Positions 47,222 through 59,600 of a stretch of DNA of 64,000 nucleotides are shown piece after piece. Each line of letters opens with the position of its first letter. Position 1 is the first letter of the stretch. The position numbers and the translations under genes are program-made. The notes beneath the pieces are model-generated. The model worked only from the letters and a program-made list of their open reading frames with translations. It was not told the origin of the DNA and ran no database searches. The stretch is from Beta vulgaris subsp. vulgaris. Its lineage: Eukaryota; Streptophyta; Magnoliopsida; Caryophyllales; Amaranthaceae. The stretch lies in contig NC_079203.1 of assembly GCF_026745355.1 (NCBI RefSeq), positions 4,999,352 through 5,063,351 of the forward strand, in the 5' to 3' direction.

Positions 47222-48161
47222 CCTAATAACAAGATAAACTCCACATCAAATACAAAGTAAATTAAAATTTCAAAAATCTTGAAAAAAAATACAGTTACAA
47301 TAAAAATCTAACCCTAACATCACACAATAACACATACAAAACATTATACATGCAACTATCAGATGTTAACCAAGTTTTAAAACATTTTAGAATGAAGAAC
47401 AGTAAGTAAAATTTTACCTTTTGAAGAATTTGAACCGTTGTTTAAAAATTTTTCAGTTCTTCGCGATTCCAGGAACTCTTGCTTTTTCTTCACTCTTTTC
47501 TTCAAATTTTTGCACTCCAAACACAATCGCACAAAAAAACTCGCAAATGCGCAACTACTAAATCAAGATTTTTCTTCAAAGCCTCGAGTTTTAGGGTTCC
47601 ATGGATGACCAAGAACAGAGGAAGGAAGTTGATGGGGTGAAATTTTTTCGAACTGAGTTGAAGATGCCTGACAGGGGGGTGTCATTATGGCGCCACAAAA
47701 TAATGGCATTTTTGTAAATAAGCACTAACGGAACACTAACGTCCGTTATCTGTAAGGGCATTTAATGTTAATAAACAGTAACTGAGGGGTACCCGGTGTA
47801 TTTTCAGAAGTGCGAGGGTACCCCGTGAATTTTGTGAAAACTCGGGGGCATTTGGTGAAAAAACCAAAAAATTTACTATTTATATATTTGCCTATACATA
47901 ACTTTCACCACTAATATATCTAATGGTCTTGTTTTGATTTCATAAAGCACTAGTAGAAAATCAAAAATTGATTCACATTTATTGCTAACAAGTGAGAAAT
48001 TGGCACATATAAAAAATTTATGACTAAAGTAGTAGAACTCATTAATTCTCACTCCACTTTCATTTACTTGAAGGTATTAGAATGCATTAACTCCTTATCT
48101 CTCACTCTACTTTCATCTCTCACTTGTTACTTGTATTAACTACCCAATTACATATTGTGTA

Positions 48162-48798
48162 CGGTTATTTCACCAAATACCCCCGACAAATCAACAAATT
48201 CACAATATACCCTTAATGTTCCAGAAATGCACCATATACCCTTAAGTTTTCGAAAACGTTCACCAAATACCTTTTTCTTAACTGTCGTTATCTCACCGCG
48301 AAAATCCGACAACCCAGCGCGAAAAACCGACCACCCTGCGCAAAAATCTAATCCACCCCCGCAAAAATTCCCCACCTTGCGCAAAAATCCGACCACCCTG
48401 CACGAGCAGTTGATGTGATGGTGAACGAAGAGGGGGAGGGGGAGAGGGGAGAGGGAGGGATGCTACCGGGGAGGGGGGAGGCCAGCTGTGGAAGGGAGGG
48501 GGATGCAGCGGTGGAGGGGGAAGGGGTGGGGGTGTTGGGCCTGGGGTGGAGGGGTGTTGGCTGGGTTAGGGTTTGGGGTAAAGGTAAGGTTAGATTAGGG
48601 TTAGGGTTAGATTAGAATTAGGCTTTAGGGTTAATAATGGCAAAATTGTAAATAAAGCTAACGGTGACTTAACGACAGTTAGAAAAAGGGTATTTGGTGA
48701 ACGTTTTCAAAAACTTAGGGGTATATGGTGCATTTTTGGAACATTGAGGGTATATTGTGAATTTGTTGATTTGTCGGGGCTATTTGGTGAAAAGACCG
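48162..48798. mobile_element. MULE-type MITE with about 125-bp terminal inverted repeats (637 bp)
   Basis: Arms at 48162-48285 and 48675-48798 are complements (CACCAAATACCCCCGACAAA against TTTGTCGGGGCTATTTGGTG, allowing mismatches). The 9-bp flanks TATTGTGTA (48153-48161) and TATTATGTA (48799-48807) differ at one base. The middle is G-rich: a purine tract at 48425-48480 and degenerate telomere-like GGTTAGGG words at 48565-48630. A similar single arm ends at about 47870. Confidence 0.85.
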
Positions 48799-48807
48799 TA
48801 TTATGTA

Positions 48808-50139
48808 TTATTATAAAGGAGGGAGAAAAAAAATAAAGAGAAAAAAATCTCAAAGTTTTGCAAGTAGTTGAAACATGGAATCAATAGCTGATTTAAATTG
48901 ACTGACAAGATGAGAACAAAGAATATGGAGATTACTCGGGCAAAAATTGCAGATGAAATATGGTTGGATGTTGGTGAAGAAAACGTATTGATTGAAGAGG
49001 ATGATGTAGAAGATGAAGAAAGATACTACGATGAAGAAAGATACTCCGGTGATGATAATGAAACAATCAATTGATAACATTTATATCTTTTATTGTTATT
49101 AGTAACGAAAACATGTTATCTCTAGTTATTTAAAGGCGAATTGCAAAATATTGTAATTATAATGATTATTATTGTTAACCTCATTTGACCATGATAACAA
49201 TATAATCAGCTAATAGTAATATGAATAATCAAATAATAGACAATAATACAAGTATAATACTATACATTGTGGTATTTTAATAAAAAATTCTAATAATAAC
49301 ATAATCAGCTAATAGTAATATGAATAATAATAAAATAAATAGACAATAATGCAAATATTTAATAAAATAATAGACGATAATAGAAGTATAATACTATATA
49401 ATCATTGTTGTACTTTAATTAAAATTCTAATAATAACATAATAGTGATATGAATAATAAAATAATGGATAATAATACAAATGTTTATTGAACATTGACTA
49501 TTTGGACCTTATTGGACCTGATAAGACCTGATTGAAACTTATTGCACCTGATTAGAACTTATTGGACCTTATTAGACCTGATTGAAACTTATTGCACCTG
49601 ATTGGAACTTATTGGACCTGATTGAAACTTATTGCCCTGATTGGACCTGATTGCAACTTATCTGAACTTATTAGACCTGAAACTTAATTTTTTAAGTTGA
49701 AGATAACGCACCATAAACCTGATTGGAACTGATTTAACTTATTGGACCTGATTAAACCTTATGGGAACTTACGGGATCTGATTGAAAATTATTGACATGA
49801 TTGAAACTTATTAGACCTTATTGGACTTGATTAAAACTTATTAGACCTGGTTGAAACTTATTAGATCTTATTGGATCTAATTGGAACTTATTTGACCTTA
49901 TTAGACAAAAAAAATTGATGGGTTATAACATAAATATTACCCCTAACGTAAATACTATATCTTAAAATTTATTATGAAACGATAATTATTAAAATTTTCC
50001 CTTTTAAAAAATTATTATTATTATTTTTAATTATCTATTATGATAAACAATTTAACAAAAAAAATAATATCTATATACTTGCCTATACACAACTTTCACC
50101 ACTAATATATCTAATAGTCTTGCTAATAGTAATATGAAT
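48808..50139. repeat. AT-rich degenerate repeats
   Basis: 49200-49490 repeats AATAGTAATATGAATAATAA and ATAGACAATAATACAAGTAT several times. 49490-49920 is a degenerate array of GAACTTATTGGACCTGATT. Both recur at 51600-51830 and 51830-52000. No gene recognised. Confidence 0.75.
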
Positions 50140-50148
50140 AATAAAATA

Positions 50149-50998
50149 GTGAAAGTATTGGGTCAGACCGTCTGACCAAATACTTACTGTCAGACGGGCT
50201 GACCCAAATGAAAAAAAAAATACCAATCTCCTTCACGCATCATCATCATTTGTCAAAAGTGTTCATGGTCGCTCCTCGAATATATAAGCAGTTCAACCTA
50301 TGGGCTCGTCTTCTTCTGTCAACTCTTTCATCAACTCCCATTCTTATTGACGATATTCGATCAACTAACATCAATCCTAGTCTCCGTTCTTACGAAGTCT
50401 CTCTTCTTCGTCTCATCCAAAAAATCTTCTATGATTGCTCTGTTTTCATCAATGAAACTGGTTTGTTTGTTTTTCACTTTCTCTTTCTTTAATTCTTATT
50501 TATTTATAAATTTCTATTTCTTATGTATGATTGATTGATTGATTCAGGTACAAAGTTAAAGTACAAACCAGGGATTATGATTGGGGGCAAAGATTTGGAG
50601 CATAATTGTGGATTGAATCGTTCAATTGGCTACTTCTTGGAAATTTTGGTTGTTTTGAGTTTATTTGGCAAGCATCCCCTCCAAATTACTCTTAAAGGTA
50701 TTATTTTTCATTTTTAGTTGATTATTTTTTTTTTTTTCAATTGGTTATTGTTTTGTTTCAGTTAGTTATTGTTTTATTTCAGTTGGACATTGTTTCGTAA
50801 TATGTGTACCAACTAAAAGAAATAATGGACCAACTGAAATAAATAATGGACCAACTGAAAGAAATAATGGGCCAACTGAAAGAAATAATGGACCAACTGA
50901 AACAAATAATGTACCAACTGAAAAAAATTGAAACCAACTGAAAGTCGTTCAACCAAATTAAATATTATGGTAAAACGCATCTGACCCAATACCTTCTC
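50149..50998. mobile_element. Pack-MULE (850 bp) carrying RCL1 exons
   Basis: Ends GTGAAAGTATTGGGTCAGA and the complement of GAGAAGGTATTGGGTCAGA, with a perfect 9-bp target-site duplication AATAAAATA (50140-50148, 50999-51007), the Mutator signature. It has no transposase; the cargo is a host-gene fragment. A degenerate tandem repeat of GACCAACTGAAAGAAATAAT lies at 50815-50950. Confidence 0.88.
50265..50697 (+). pseudogene. RCL1: Captured fragment of RNA 3'-terminal phosphate cyclase-like protein (RCL1)
   Basis: Two exons with an in-phase GT/AG intron: 50265-50460 and 50548-50697. They read LLLSTLSSTPILIDDIRSTN, SYEVSLLRLIQKIFYDC, FINETGTKLKYKPGIMIGGK, DLEHNCGLNRSIGYFLE and FGKHPLQITLKG, the N-terminal quarter of RCL1, a nucleolar factor for 18S rRNA processing. 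There are no stops, and a donor site ends the second exon, but the rest of the gene is absent. It lies wholly inside a Pack-MULE, so it is a transduplicate. Whether it is transcribed cannot be told. Confidence 0.9.
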
Positions 50999-51029
50999 AA
51001 TAAAATAATAGACAATAATACAAGTAAAA

Positions 51030-51595
51030 AAACTAATATGAACCCGGTGCACACTAATTAGTGTGCACCCGATCCATATCATGTGAGTTTATGATATTGT
51101 ATATTGATATGATATAGTGTATGTTAAAATGATATAGTGTATATTGAAATGATATAGTGTATGTTACAGTGATATAGTGTATGTTAAAATGATATAGTGT
51201 ATATTAAAATGATATGGTGTATGTTACAGTGATATAGTGTATGTTAAAGTGATATAGTGTATGTTAAAGTGATATAGTGTATGTTAAAATGATATAGTGT
51301 GTGTTACAATGATATAGTGTATGTTACAATGATATAGTGTATGTTAAAGTGATATAGTGTGTGTTAAAGTGATATAGTGTGCGTTAAAATGATATAGTGT
51401 ATGTTAAAGTAATATAGTGTATGTTAAAAGTGATATAGTGTATGTTAAAGTGATATAGGGTGTGTTAAAGTGATATAGTGTATGTTATAATGATATAGTG
51501 TATGTTAAAATGATATAGTGTATGTTAAAGTGATATAACGGGTCACGTGCCTGGACCTGGTTCACACTATTTTTAGTGTGAACCGGGTCCACGCA
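51030..51595. mobile_element. MITE-like unit: 20-bp tandem array between palindromic ends
   Basis: The left end CCCGGTGCACACTAATTAGTGTGCACCC (51043-51070) and right end CCTGGTTCACACTATTTTTAGTGTGAACCGGG are each palindromic and mutually related. Between 51085 and 51535 about 23 units of ATGATATAGTGTATGTTAAA occur with single-base variation. AATACAAGTA occurs on both sides (about 51015, 51607), but it is also a local repeat. Family not recognised. Confidence 0.7.
51085..51535. repeat. 20-bp tandem array
   Basis: GATATAGTGT recurs every 20 bases (one 21-base step at about 51428). Units vary mainly at AAAAT, AAAGT, ACAAT and ACAGT. Confidence 0.95.
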
Positions 51596-52139
51596 AGTCG
51601 GATTGTAATACAAGTATAATAATATACATTGTGGTACTTTAATTAAAAAATTTAATAATAAAATAATCAACTAATAGTAATATGAATAATAAAATAATAG
51701 ACAATAATACAAGTATATATACGATATAATCATTGTGGTACTTTAATTAAAATTCTAATAATAATATAATAACTAATAGTGATATGAATAATAAAATAAT
51801 GGACAATAATACAAATGTTTATTGATAATTGACTATTTGAACCTTATTGGAACTTATTGGACCTGCTTAGACCTAATTGGAACTTATTGCACCTGATTTG
51901 AACTTATTGGACCTTATTAGACCTGATTGGAACTTATTGTCCTAATTGAAACTTATCTGAACTGATATGAACTTATCTAAACTGAACTGAACTTATTTTG
52001 AACCTGAAACTTAATTTATTAAGGTGAAGAGAACGCACCCTAAATTGTCTTATTTAAAAATTATTTCTATAATTTCGCATTTGACCCTTTAACATTTTTT
52101 TTAAAAATAAATTATTCATTCGTCGTTTCCCTTATAGGC

Positions 52140-53100
52140 TTGGAAAGGAGGTAATTTAGAGAATCTGCATGGTGCGTGGATGGAATTTTGGGTTATAAAA
52201 GTCCCTCCTAACATGAAACATTTTCTCTTGAGGTTTTGGTTCGAATAGCTTGCCCACAAGAGCCTTCCTTAAGCATGTCACATGATAGAGGTGGTTGATT
52301 GTTCTTGGTGCGTTGCTGCTGAGGAAACCAATCACCATGCGCTCGTTCATTGCCCTCATGTTGGAGACTTATGGCTCGACAGAGGATGTTGGGAGTTGTT
52401 TTGAGATGTGGGGATAAATCAGATGATGCGATACGATGATAGAGTGGAAGAAATGGGATGCAAAGAAGATACAACAAGTTGCGATTTTAATGTGGAGCAT
52501 ATGGATGGAACGAAATGCAAATGTGTTCGAAAAAAAAACCACTCCTAATGAGGTGATACTTGCTCGGGTGGATTGCTTGGTTATGGAACACAACACGTAC
52601 ATTCAGAAGGTGTACAAGAGCTCTGTCCCTCGACACAAGTCGAGTGCTAATATGTGGTGTGCTTCTCTTTTAGGTGTGGTTAAAATCAATTCGGATGCCT
52701 CACTGGTCACGGGGTGGGTAGATCGAAATGGGGGTTGTTGCTTGTGATGAGAAATGCAAAGTATTATCTGTGTCAACTCATCGAGTTCGAACTTGGTGGC
52801 CCTCGGAAATTGTGGAAAGTAAAGCTCTTCTCTTTGCTAGTAAACATGCCAAGCGCTATGGTTTTGATAACATTATTTTGGAGTCGGACAACCAGATTCT
52901 TGTGTCTAGGCTTTATAGAGCTGTAGTTTATATTTGCATTTGATAGTGTCTTAGAGGACATTCTTTTGTTTAGTATTTGTTTTAATTCCATTGCTTGGTC
53001 TAATGTGAAAAGAGGTGGGAATTATGTAACTCATCATCTTGTTAAGATAGTGCCATTTGGGGTACAACAAATATGGGAGAATCAATATCTTGAGGTTTAT
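52140..53100 (+). pseudogene. LINE 3' remnant: zinc-finger and RNase H-like domain
   Basis: Reads VPPNMKHFLLRFW, then a zf-RVT-like CSWCVAAEETNHHALVHCPH, a linker WSIWMERNANVFEKKT, and an RVT_3-type RNase H stretch: VKINSDASLVTG, VESKALLFASKHAKRYGFDN, IILESDNQILVSRLY. It ends near VTHHLVKIV, PFGVQQIWEN. Stops and frameshifts throughout. Such modules form the 3' end of plant LINE ORF2. No poly-A tail or target-site duplication was found. Confidence 0.72.
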
Positions 53101-53673
53101 TATTATATAGGGAAGGGAGGGAGATGGTGTCCCAATTAAAAATACTAAATTACCCTTATTGATCTAATAGAATAAAACAATTACAAAAAAAAACAATTTA
53201 AGAATTGTTTTCCATTTCAACTTTGTATTTTAAGTGAATATAAGACACTATTGTAAATTGATGCATGCATCGCGTACATATAAGTTCTTATATACTTTGA
53301 GAGGCTTTATTTATCTTTCCTTTCAAAAAATATTTGCTTCTTTTTTTCCAATCTTTTTATATTTTCGCATTTGGCCCCTTAATATTTTTAATTATATTTT
53401 TATAAAAATAAATTATTCATTCGTCGTTTCTTCCTGAATTTCTTCCCGTCTTCTCTCCTTCGCAAAAGCAAATTCTAACTTCCTCAATTTTTACTTAGTT
53501 TTTATGTTTTTTGTCCCGTTTTTAGCTCTGTAAATACTTTTAATCGATCCTATTTGCTTAAATCGATTCGACTGTTATGCTTCTGATCTGTGTCTGCAGA
53601 TCTCTTTTTATTTTTTTCCCCTTAATTTTATAAAATTTTGTCTTTTTTGACGAAAAAATATACTGAAGAAATC

Positions 53674-56600
53674 ATGAGGAAGAAGCTCGATACTCGTTTC
53701 CCAGCTGTAAGTTTCTCTCTCCTCTTCCTTTTAATTTTTTTTATTGATTTAATATTGATCTGTCCTCAAAATTGTTACCAGATCTGATTTTTATGGTGTT
53801 CTTTTTACTTGTCTAATTTAGTGGGTTTTGTATTTGATTGTTGTTTACTTTTACAAATTTAGTGGTTTCTGTGAAAGGGTTACTGTTTTAAGACTTTTAA
53901 CTGTTATGATAATCATATTTGAGGATTTTTTGAGATGGGTTATGTTTTATTTCTGATAATATGATCTGGGTTATGTTCAATTTGACATTTTGTGTGTGAA
54001 ATAGATAAGATGTTAGATTTGCTGAAGTTGAAATTTGTGGTGCTATTTAGATTGATCTTTAATAGATTAGAGGAAAAAGAGAGGTGAAGACATGATAAAG
54101 ATTGGATCTTTTGAGTCAATAGGTTTTTAATTAGTGAAAGATATGCTGAGAATTTCTAATGAGTTTTGTGATTCAGGAAGATGAAATTTATCATCTGTCT
54201 TCTTGCCACCAAATATGTAACAGCGCTTGTGTTTATTGGACCTTTTCTTTTGTTTACAGAAGCTAATGTGAATTGGCTACAATTTTTAAGTAGAATTTTG
54301 AATTTACCAATATCAGTTACTGACTATATGCAATAGAGAAAGTTGTAATAGCAGTTGATGGTCTGGTTTTTGGCAATATTTGACATTTGGAAAATGGTAT
54401 TGATGTCACTGGGTCATAGTTTCATTAGTTGATCTATATCTTAGTTACGACGACTAGTTTGTGTGAGACAGTTACCTGTTAACAGGAAAATTTGGTTTTC
54501 AGTGTTTTAGAGTTGGCTCTACTTTCATCCTAATGTGATGCCTAGACTAATTTTTTTATTCATGAAGATGGCTGAAGAGGAAAAAGCATTAGTTTCATGG
54601 ACAAAGCTCAATGTTCGTAACCATTAGATTATTACAAGAATCAGTGCATTTTGCTGTGAAATAGTTTGAAAGCTAAAACGAGGTCAGGAACAGTCGTATT
54701 GGACAAAATGCCAAATAACATCACAAAAGGCAAAGGTTGAGGCTAATTAGTGGAAAGGCATTAGGAAAAAATTATTGGACTTTCTTGGTTCACAAATGTC
54801 TACTTTCATTGTGTGTTCGATAACACATTTTTGGGGAACAAAAAGGTAGGGAGGGATGGAAATATATTTATTTTGGAAGGATTTAGTTCTGTGCAGGTGG
54901 AAGGAAATTGATTCATCATATTGCTTTCCTCTCCTTCCCCAGCCTAAAATCCAAACAAGTGATAATGGATCCCCCATTCTCTTCTGCTTCCCCTTCTCTC
55001 CAGATCTTTTTATCCGAAGATTTTTTTTTTCTTTGGTGGTCTGTTGTTCTATTGCTCTATATTCCTTCTATATCTATAAAAATCTTGTCTTGCAAGTGGC
55101 ATATGAAATCACTATTGCACTCTTGGCTTGTTATGGTTGTTTGTAAGTTGCAGCCCACCAAAATATACGTTGTGGATTTCTGATGCTTCACAACATTGCA
55201 CTTACATTTAAGGGTCCATATGAAATCATTGATAAGCAATGGTTATTCTAGGGTGACATTGATGGTTCAATCAATTATACTATCGCCTTGTTGATCGTTT
55301 TGAACTTCTGATTGAATTGGCAGGCTCGGATTAAAAAGATCATGCAAGCTGATGAGGATGTTGGGAAGATAGCAATGGCAGTTCCAGTTTTAGTTTGTGA
55401 GTAGCATCTTGTGTTGGTTTTTGAAGTTCTGAATATTTGAATTGGTTTCATTTTTTTCTCGATTTTATGATATTGTGCTCACACTCTGAATATATCTTTG
55501 CAGCTAAGGCATTGGAATTGTTTCTGCAAGACCTTTGTGATCGTACCTATGACATAACGCTTCAAAGAGGAGCCAAAACGATGAGTTCGCTTCACCTGTA
55601 AGTTAAAAGCTGGATTTGTTTGCCCTTTTTGTAAGTGATGGATGTGTGGCATTCTCAGGCTCTTATGTGGTGTGTAAAATATCTTTGGGTCCATTGCTGT
55701 TTTATGTTCTTTTTTTTTATAATAATAATTATTATTATTATATATAGATAAATCAAGCCCACAGGTTAGAAGTTATAGGTGGTTATCATATAAATTAGTA
55801 ACATCTTAGATGTTTGAGTGAAGGGAAGTCTGCTAAGTGTAAACATATTTGATTTGCTGAGCTTTAGAATATATATCTATCAATAGTTACTACTTCGGCT
55901 GTTTTACACTGGTCATGCAAATACTGTTGGAGTCCCTTCTGCTTCCCACTTTGTGAATGTTGTCAATCATTGTTTTTACAATATCCTTGTCGTCCTCCTT
56001 TCATTTTTCTGTCCATTTGTTACCTGTTTCTCCAAGGAGCAAGATGTGACCTTAGTGATTCCTTGATGGCCTTGCTAAAAATGGGGTCCAACATAAAAAC
56101 TTGAAGAGACAGACAGAGAGGGGACTCTATCATACCTGCTAACTCCTAGGATGAGAAGTAAGTCTCTAGTTTTTGGCAGGAAAAGTTCTATGAATCTCTT
56201 TTTGTTTTTCTCCGCAACCAATCAAAAAAAGTGTGATTGTTCTAGAAGAAATGAATCATTGAATCCAATCCAAATCATAATGTCATTTTCTCTAAATTGG
56301 GGTTTATCAGGGCTAGTACTATATCGAAATTCAAGTAGGGAAAATTATTACTAAATTTGAGTTCATATATAACTTGTCAATATCTAATATGAAATATACA
56401 TATGTTTTTGTTCCAGTTTATAATCTGAACGAGTCAAACATATAAACCTCCTGAAGTAATAAACAAACCAAAGAAAATACAAATGTAACTAAGCAATCTA
56501 GAAAACCGGCTGGAAGGTTGCTTGATAGATTGGAACTCTCTTGCTATTGAATGCTTGAAATCAAGTTGCTACCAGTAGAAAGGTTTCCTTTCCTACACTT

Positions 56601-59600
56601 GATGATTGATCCAAATGATCAACCAATCAAAAGTTATAGCCGAAGTGGTGAAGGTGTGCTAATGTGGAAAAAAACAAAAGAGAGGAGTTAAAAAGTCAAG
56701 CCCAATTTTTTGTTCTAGTTCAGCCCAAGATCCAACATTCAAAGGAGGGTAGGGATCGGGAGTAAGGTTATGACTATAGTAAACCAATGGTTGATGGACT
56801 TACTTGGAGGGAAACTTTTGAAGAGGTTGAGGATGAGAATGGGGCTTAGCAAAGAATGTTGAATGGTGATTGGCGGTAGTATATGATTATTGACACCTTC
56901 CTTATACTCCTTTCTTCATCTATGGGACATTCTTATTCCAATTTCTGCTAGTAGTTTGCCTCGCCTCCAGCTTCAAGTTCCATGTTCAATACTCTTTAAG
57001 ACCTTTTCTTTTCTCTTTTTGTTTTAATCCAAGAATTTGATTGTCTCAACAATCTAGCCTTTACTCCTTGTTTATTGCAACATAGTAATTCTGTTGCTTT
57101 CGCAACGCAATGATTTAATGAAATTAACCACTTTGTATCCTAGTTTTGAGTGTAATTAAAGGCGTTAGGTGATTGTATGGTCTGGATTTGTCATGTCATA
57201 CTTGAAGTTATTACAAGCACCTGTTAGACGTCCTTGTTAAGGATTAATTATGTGACTTACACTTGGTCCTCGAACTCAGAGTAGTACCACATGGTGTTGA
57301 TGTCCTGCCCTTCCCAAATCTCCCCCCTCCACCCTCTGGATGTTCCTCTAACCTTTAACCCAGGCATTCCCTGAGATTGAGTGAGACCTTACCACTGCAC
57401 TTCACCTGTGTCAGAAGTCATGGTTACTCAAGGAAGTACATTGTTTTTTTCCATTTCATAGATCAAATTTGAGGGATCGATCTTAATAAATAATATAATG
57501 TTGGAGACTTCAGATTACTCTTAATTATGTAGTCTCTAGCAATATAAGATCCTTTTGCTGGGTGATGCTGATTTAAAACATGAATCTTAAAGATATTTTG
57601 CCTTTATTTTCCTTTGTTAATACAATGATCTTCTTGCCCTATGGAGATTGTAAATGCGGTCCTTTTGATGGTTCCACGTAAATACTCGGTATAGGTCTTG
57701 CAACCTTATGGGCTTACCCTTTATTGCTTTACACAACTACTCCGTCAAGTATTTATTAGCTCACCCACTTCTTTGGAAAGTTTTAGGAGAACTAGGTATG
57801 TGGTTCATTGAAGGGAAGAGAAAGTATTAATTTATTGCATATTGTATTAAAGTTAATGTTGTGGGCCAAGAGAAGTAGAGTGAGAAGGATAGAGAGTAAA
57901 CTTTATTGTAAAGATGATAATATAAAATTGGTAAAACCATTCCAAAAACAGAAAAAAAGTGGGTAAACTAATAAATGGCGATCCAATAAGGAAAGTGGGT
58001 AAACTAATAACAACCAGAAGGAGTACTAAAGAACTTAATGAAATATGGATAGCCAAATATAAAAAGAACTAGCTGTGAAAGGTGTATGAGCAATTCATAA
58101 AACTTGTACAACTTCTAGCCTGTCAGGTTAGTCTAGACGATAATGCATGTATCTTATAAATAACAGACTAATAGATTTATGCTGCAGCTGCCGATCCTTG
58201 CTGGCACTTTACTGAAAGTTGTTCATAAAAACAATCAAGGATGATGGACCAACGATCAGTTGGGATTCAAGTAAGGGATGATAGTGTTAGTTTAGGGTGG
58301 AATTTTCTACATGCTAAGTCTATGAAGCTAATGGTTGGTGTTTGGTTATAAGTTCATTTTTTAAAATCAAAATATCTATCTGGTCTTTCTTAAATTTTAA
58401 TGCCATCCCTGATGTGTAGTCTCTCCTCTTTTGACTTTTTAAAATTTAATGCAAGGGTAATCTTCTCAATGTATTTACTTGACTAGAAGAGACACCTCAA
58501 GGCCTTTTTTTGTAGGTTTTTTTTGCATTCGTACTTAATAACATTTCCCTATATATTGTATGATGTGGGACATTGTCGGGCGGTGATAGGCAACTGTTGA
58601 TGGTCCTTGCATGTGATGGTAGGTGGTGAGATGGTCATTACTCATTTGTGTTGTCAAAATCAGTGTTTCTATGTCTCTCAAAGAGTTCTTTTTATGTAAA
58701 ACGAGTTCCCTGTGTCAGATGAGTACAATGAACACGCCAACTGATTGATTGAAAAGTATTGCCCAAATTTAGAATCTTCAGTTGGGGACTTGTGAACTTC
58801 GTTACTGTAAGCTCTATCTCAGTATCCTGGGCTTTTAGCATATTCACATGTACAAACTCTTGACATATTTGTGCACATGTTTATGGTAGATCCCTCTTGC
58901 AAGGTCGAGGGTGTTTTAGAAATGACAATTGGTAGGTTCTTCATATGCTTCAACAAGCTCATAGATTTAAAACGATCTTCCGATAAATCGGATCGACTTG
59001 TAGACAATCTAGTGAAATCTCCTATCCATTAGGAGGCCTATACACTAAACCAGATCAACTATTCTTGGAAGAACCCCCGTGTTATTGTTTTGCCGTCACA
59101 GTGCAGTTATTACTATCTAGGGGGGGGGGGGCGGGTTACTATCTTTTCAATATGTTTTGGTGGTGTAACTTGCCAGCTGATTGAGACCTTGAACTAATGG
59201 TCTAGGCCAAAGCCATGGGTACCCTTTTTCACCTCGTTCGGCTACTGATTCTTTTCTAATGAATGCATGCAGAAAAAATTGCATTCATAGCTTCAGCATG
59301 TTTGATTTTCTGAAGGATGTCGTGAGCAAAGTTCCTGATTATGGTAATTCTGATGCTAATGCAGATGATCGAACTGCTCCAAAGAGAAGGTTAGTGCAAA
59401 TGTGCAATTGCTGTTTGATGGCTTTTGTGATTTTTTATTTCTTTTAGAACTCTTAGAATATTTGGAAGAAATAACAAATCAAACTTTCTTTTCCTTCGCC
59501 AGAAAATCTGCTGTTGACGAGTACCATGACAGTGATGAAGACTCGAAGAAAAGCAGGATGGTGAGATACTTGCATAACCCTTTCTTGGTTTTCTAAGCCT

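Noticed and set aside
47602..47700. Short plus-strand frame MDDQEQRKEVDG
   Set aside because: Only about 38 codons and no splice continuation or homology seen.
51085..51535. CRISPR-like array
   Set aside because: Units are contiguous without spacers, in a plant genome.
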